Shown here one piece after another: positions 15,798 through 17,999 of a stretch of DNA of 17,999 nucleotides. This DNA is from Fervidibacter sp032160945 (GTDB taxonomy: Bacteria > Armatimonadota > Fervidibacteria > Fervidibacterales > Fervidibacteraceae). Made by a program: the position numbers and the translations under genes. Each line of letters opens with the position of its first letter. Positions within the stretch are counted from its first letter, which is position 1. Location: NCBI GenBank assembly GCA_032160945.1, contig JAVHTL010000061.1. One strand, given 5' to 3'. The notes below the pieces were generated by a model that ran no database searches, was not told the DNA's origin, and saw nothing but the letters and a program-made list of their open reading frames with translations.

Positions 15798-16742
15798 CTA
15801 CGAGTTGAATGGCAAGTTTGTGCCGATGCCTTTGGCTTTTGCCCGCTCATAAACAAATCTTCCGACAGCCAAATCCCACAAGGCGATGCCTTGCGATTCA
15901 AATAGCGTGATTTCATCGTCGCTTTCTCGTCCCTTAAATTTTCCGCAGATGACTTCACCAAGTTCAGGCAACCTGTCCCAAGCCAAGTCACCTCTTTCCA
16001 CTGCTGACAACAAATCCCCACACTCAATTTTCGCTTGTTCTCTGTCGTCAACTACAATCCTGTGACACCTTTTCACCGCTTCGCTATCAAGTTCTCTCCT
16101 AACCAAAGAGTTTGAGCCAACGGCGTTGATGTGAGTTCCAAGTTTAAGCCAACTTCCAAACAAAACGGGTGTATGAGAAGTTGTGACAGTGACTACTATG
16201 TCAGCCTTTCGGACTGCTTCTTCGGCTGAAGCAACAGCCTCAACAGGAATGCCCAGTTGCTCGGTCATTTTTTGAGCGAATTTTTCCTTTCGTTCTGGTG
16301 TTCGGCTATAGACAAAAACCCGTTCAATCTGACTGACTTGACAAATGGCTTCAATTTGAGTTTCAGCCTGAAATCCCGCTCCAATGATGCCGACAGTGCA
16401 AGAGTTTTTCCGAGCCATAAACTTAGTTGCAACTGCCGATGCTGCCCCAGTTCGGATTTGACCAAGTTTTGATGCTTCAGCGACCATCAAAATTTCACCA
16501 TCAGAGCCGTAGAGGAAAAACAGCACTGACTTCGGCGCGTAAACTTTGAAACCCGTTAAGCCCCATTCGGGGACTGTCGCAGCCATCCAGTGCAAAATCA
16601 CTCCTTCCCTTCGCACCCTTTGTCTCGGATGGTTGAAAGCGTTTCCTTCCCCATGCAGTTTCATGATAGTCTCAACGGTTTCAATGGCTGTCGCCATATC
16701 AAGCAATTCAGCCACTTGATTTTCCGTCAGAAAAATCGCCAT
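15798..16742 (-). CDS. Ornithine cyclodeaminase/mu-crystallin family enzyme
   Basis: A 314-residue NAD(P)-dependent enzyme. The family includes ornithine cyclodeaminase, archaeal-type alanine dehydrogenase, ketimine and pyrroline-2-carboxylate reductases, and lysine cyclodeaminase. The substrate domain shows PRQRV (39-43) and TGFKVYAP (63-70), whose Arg and Lys are the expected carboxylate ligands. The Rossmann loop is GIIGAGFQAE (118-127). The usual G-x-D after INAVG is replaced by G209-S210-N211, so true ornithine cyclodeaminase activity, which needs that Asp, is doubtful; a reductase or dehydrogenase role is more plausible. AAGGAGGG (16751-16758) is 8 nt before ATG 16742, which selects it over 16892. 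Upstream of zwf on the same strand. Confidence 0.85.
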   Translation of the reverse strand: MAIFLTENQVAELLDMATAIETVETIMKLHGEGNAFNHPRQRVRREGVILHWMAATVPEWGLTGFKVYAPKSVLFFLYGSDGEILMVAEASKLGQIRTGAASAVATKFMARKNSCTVGIIGAGFQAETQIEAICQVSQIERVFVYSRTPERKEKFAQKMTEQLGIPVEAVASAEEAVRKADIVVTVTTSHTPVLFGSWLKLGTHINAVGSNSLVRRELDSEAVKRCHRIVVDDREQAKIECGDLLSAVERGDLAWDRLPELGEVICGKFKGRESDDEITLFESQGIALWDLAVGRFVYERAKAKGIGTNLPFNS

Positions 16743-16856
16743 ACCTTTTGCCCTCCTTCTGTTAAATTTCCTTTCGGCACACAATCGGCACTCAAAAATT
16801 TCGCTCAATGAATCCTTCCCAACAATGATGATGCTGCTCTTGTTGCGTTTCACCTC

Positions 16857-16862
16857 ATTATA
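16857..16862 (-). promoter_or_regulatory. Candidate -10 box (TATAAT) for the cyclodeaminase-family gene
   Basis: A perfect TATAAT on the minus strand would place the transcript start near 16850 and give a leader of about 108 nt. This rules out the longer reading frame from 16892. The -35 region at 17 bp (ATGAAG) is poor. Otherwise the 410 bp divergent gap (16743-17153) holds the pilin promoter and leader and a tiny open frame near 16983-17039. Confidence 0.4.
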
Positions 16863-17034
16863 GAGACATTTGCCACTTGCTTCATCGCTCAAGGGCGACT
16901 ATCATTAAGTTGATGAACTAAAAGTTAGGGCTGCTACAAGGCAGGTTGGGGGAAGGAAAGTCAAATACCTTTGGAAGGGGAAATGTTGGAAGGCTATCTT
17001 AGGGAAGTGGCAGAAAAACTGAAGTTACCCCCTC

Positions 17035-17063
17035 TTTAAATGGACTTAGGGCTGTGGTATAAT
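17035..17063 (+). promoter_or_regulatory. Sigma-70-type promoter of the pilin-like gene
   Basis: The perfect -10 TATAAT (17058-17063) is preceded by TGG, giving an extended -10 (TG at 17055-17056). TTTAAA (17035-17040) lies 17 bp upstream and matches 4 of 6 bases of TTGACA. Expected start near 17070, leaving a leader of about 83 nt that contains the hairpin GCCAT-AAAGCA-ATGGC (17079-17094). Confidence 0.65.
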
Positions 17064-17137
17064 AATATCAGCGCCAAAGCCATAAAGCAATGGCGTAATA
17101 AGTCTCATGAAAACATGGGCGTAAAAATCCATCAAAC

Positions 17138-17145
17138 AAGGAGGT
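17138..17145 (+). promoter_or_regulatory. Strong ribosome-binding site of the pilin-like gene
   Basis: AAGGAGGT is an almost full-length anti-Shine-Dalgarno match, 8 nt before ATG 17154. Together with the extended -10 promoter it predicts high expression, as expected of a structural surface protein. Confidence 0.75.
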
Positions 17146-17153
17146 AGATGTCT

Positions 17154-17918
17154 ATGATGAGGCGTGACAAACTTTCTCAACTTCGTAGGACAGGCTTTAC
17201 TTTGATTGAGCTGCTGGTGGTGATTGCGATAATCGCCATCCTGGCAGCCATCCTTTTCCCTGTGTTCAGCCGTGCCCGAGAAGCAGCGAGAAAAGCCTCC
17301 TGTGGTAGTAACATCAGGCAACTCGGTCTCGCCGTCGCCCAGTATGTCCAAGATTACGATGAAAGGATGCCTCGTGAGTGGTTTGGTCCTGCTTGGTATT
17401 GGTATCGTTGGAATGACGCTGTTTTGCCTTACATTAAGAACTTGCAACTATTTGTTTGCCCCAGCGCTTCTCACAGGTTGTTTGAGCCTGACCCTGACCC
17501 GTCCAGCGCTACTAACACAACTCTTCACGGTGGATATGCAGCCAATGTAGCTTATCATGCTGGGAGTATCTCAGGAGAGCCACCTACTGATCACCCCTGG
17601 TGGGGACGATCCTTAGCCCAAATTGAAGACCCTGCCGGCACTTTCTTGCTTTGGGACAACTGGTGGTATAGCTTCCAGGAAGGTTGGCCTGATGCTGCTT
17701 CCCAACCTAACTCCTACGATCCAAACTCCAATCCACCATCGTTAGTGAGCACTAGCGCAGGAACGCGTGCCGTTGGTGGTCGTCATGTGGATGGTGCCAA
17801 TTTTGCTTATTGCGATGGTCATGTCAAATGGCACAGTTTACAGAGTTTGTTAGTTACAAGAACAGTTCCAGGCTACACTGTTCCTATTCTTCCGCCCTTC
17901 ACCATTCAGCAAGATTGA
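17154..17918 (+). CDS. DUF1559-type prepilin-like protein (pseudopilin with H-X9-DG)
   Basis: A 254-residue surface or periplasmic protein processed by prepilin peptidase. A short basic leader ends at G14; F15-T-L-I-E19 begins the mature protein, with the conserved Glu at position 5, and a hydrophobic helix runs to about residue 37. The C-terminus has H211, nine residues, then D221-G222, the H-X9-DG signature of DUF1559 proteins, which are strongly amplified in Planctomycetota, Lentisphaerota and Armatimonadota. The middle is rich in Trp, Tyr, Pro and Ser. AAGGAGGT (17138-17145) stands 8 nt before ATG 17154, favouring this over ATG 17148, which would leave 2 nt. It has its own promoter and no neighbouring type II secretion or type IV pilus gene, as is common for this family. 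Role unknown. A weak dyad CGAAAG-N6-CTTTCG (17925-17942) follows the stop. Confidence 0.92.
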   Translation: MMRRDKLSQLRRTGFTLIELLVVIAIIAILAAILFPVFSRAREAARKASCGSNIRQLGLAVAQYVQDYDERMPREWFGPAWYWYRWNDAVLPYIKNLQLFVCPSASHRLFEPDPDPSSATNTTLHGGYAANVAYHAGSISGEPPTDHPWWGRSLAQIEDPAGTFLLWDNWWYSFQEGWPDAASQPNSYDPNSNPPSLVSTSAGTRAVGGRHVDGANFAYCDGHVKWHSLQSLLVTRTVPGYTVPILPPFTIQQD

Positions 17919-17999
17919 AAAGAACGAAAGGTTTCGCTTTCGCATTCTGGCTGCTTAAGGGCACGGATAGGATTGATTTTGAGCGTCGGGTTTTTAGCC

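Noticed and set aside
16743..16892. 50-residue N-terminal extension of the cyclodeaminase-family enzyme
   Set aside because: A strong ribosome-binding site precedes ATG 16742, the extension resembles no family member, and a TATAAT lies inside it.
17070..17125. GEMM-type cyclic-di-GMP riboswitch in the pilin leader
   Set aside because: A CGCCAAAGCC stretch is reminiscent, but the two-helix core, the tetraloop and its receptor are not present in the expected order.
17925..17942. Terminator after the pilin-like gene
   Set aside because: The CGAAAG/CTTTCG stem is short and no T-run follows it.

Overview
The window reads as bacterial chromosome from a metabolically versatile, probably saprophytic lineage. 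The best taxonomic hint is the DUF1559-type prepilin protein at 17154-17918, with an N-terminal methylation motif and a C-terminal H-X9-DG motif. Such proteins are abundant in Armatimonadota, Planctomycetota and Lentisphaerota. Together with secreted multi-module glycosidases, a zinc-ribbon ABC exporter and moderate GC content, this makes an armatimonadote-like organism my best guess, by inference only. I see no rRNA, tRNA, CRISPR array, transposase or phage gene.

Layout. Positions 1-220 hold about 2.5 tandem copies of an 81-83 bp repeat whose hairpins and T-tracts look like serial terminators. Positions 218-7998 are all on the minus strand, in transcription order: a GlcD-type FAD oxidase, a polytopic GT39/ArnT-like glycosyltransferase, a PLP enzyme of the D-cysteine desulfhydrase/ACC deaminase family, and a large secreted GH42-like glycosidase. 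The first three are tightly spaced and probably form an operon. A 129 bp MITE-like element (8015-8143) with terminal inverted repeats and a perfect 5 bp target duplication sits directly on the upstream edge of the glcD ribosome-binding site.

Positions 8331-10683 (+) carry a membrane-anchored PHP-domain protein overlapping a Gfo/Idh/MocA-family dehydrogenase. The convergent gap that follows (10684-10919) holds clusters of 7-mer and 8-mer tandem repeats. A small TIM-barrel glycosidase-like gene (10920-11822, -) diverges from an ABC exporter (12001-14253, +) whose N-terminus carries an unusual PH-like plus zinc-ribbon extension. The exporter converges, with only 6 bp between stop codons, on glucose-6-phosphate dehydrogenase (zwf, -). 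An ornithine cyclodeaminase/mu-crystallin-family enzyme lies upstream of zwf on the same strand. The pilin-like gene at the right end has a strong sigma-70-type promoter and a structured leader of about 83 nt.

How the genes work together. Sugar use is the loose theme: the secreted GH42-like enzyme and TIM-barrel protein would cleave glycans, the Gfo/Idh/MocA enzyme would oxidise a sugar or derivative, GlcD would oxidise a 2-hydroxy acid, and Zwf would feed the oxidative pentose phosphate route. No single dedicated pathway is visible. The most notable signals are the MITE-like insertion, the 7-mer repeats (one kind lies inside the GH42-like coding sequence and reads through as a seven-residue peptide in every frame), the fused exporter architecture, and several enzymes whose hallmark residues are altered.
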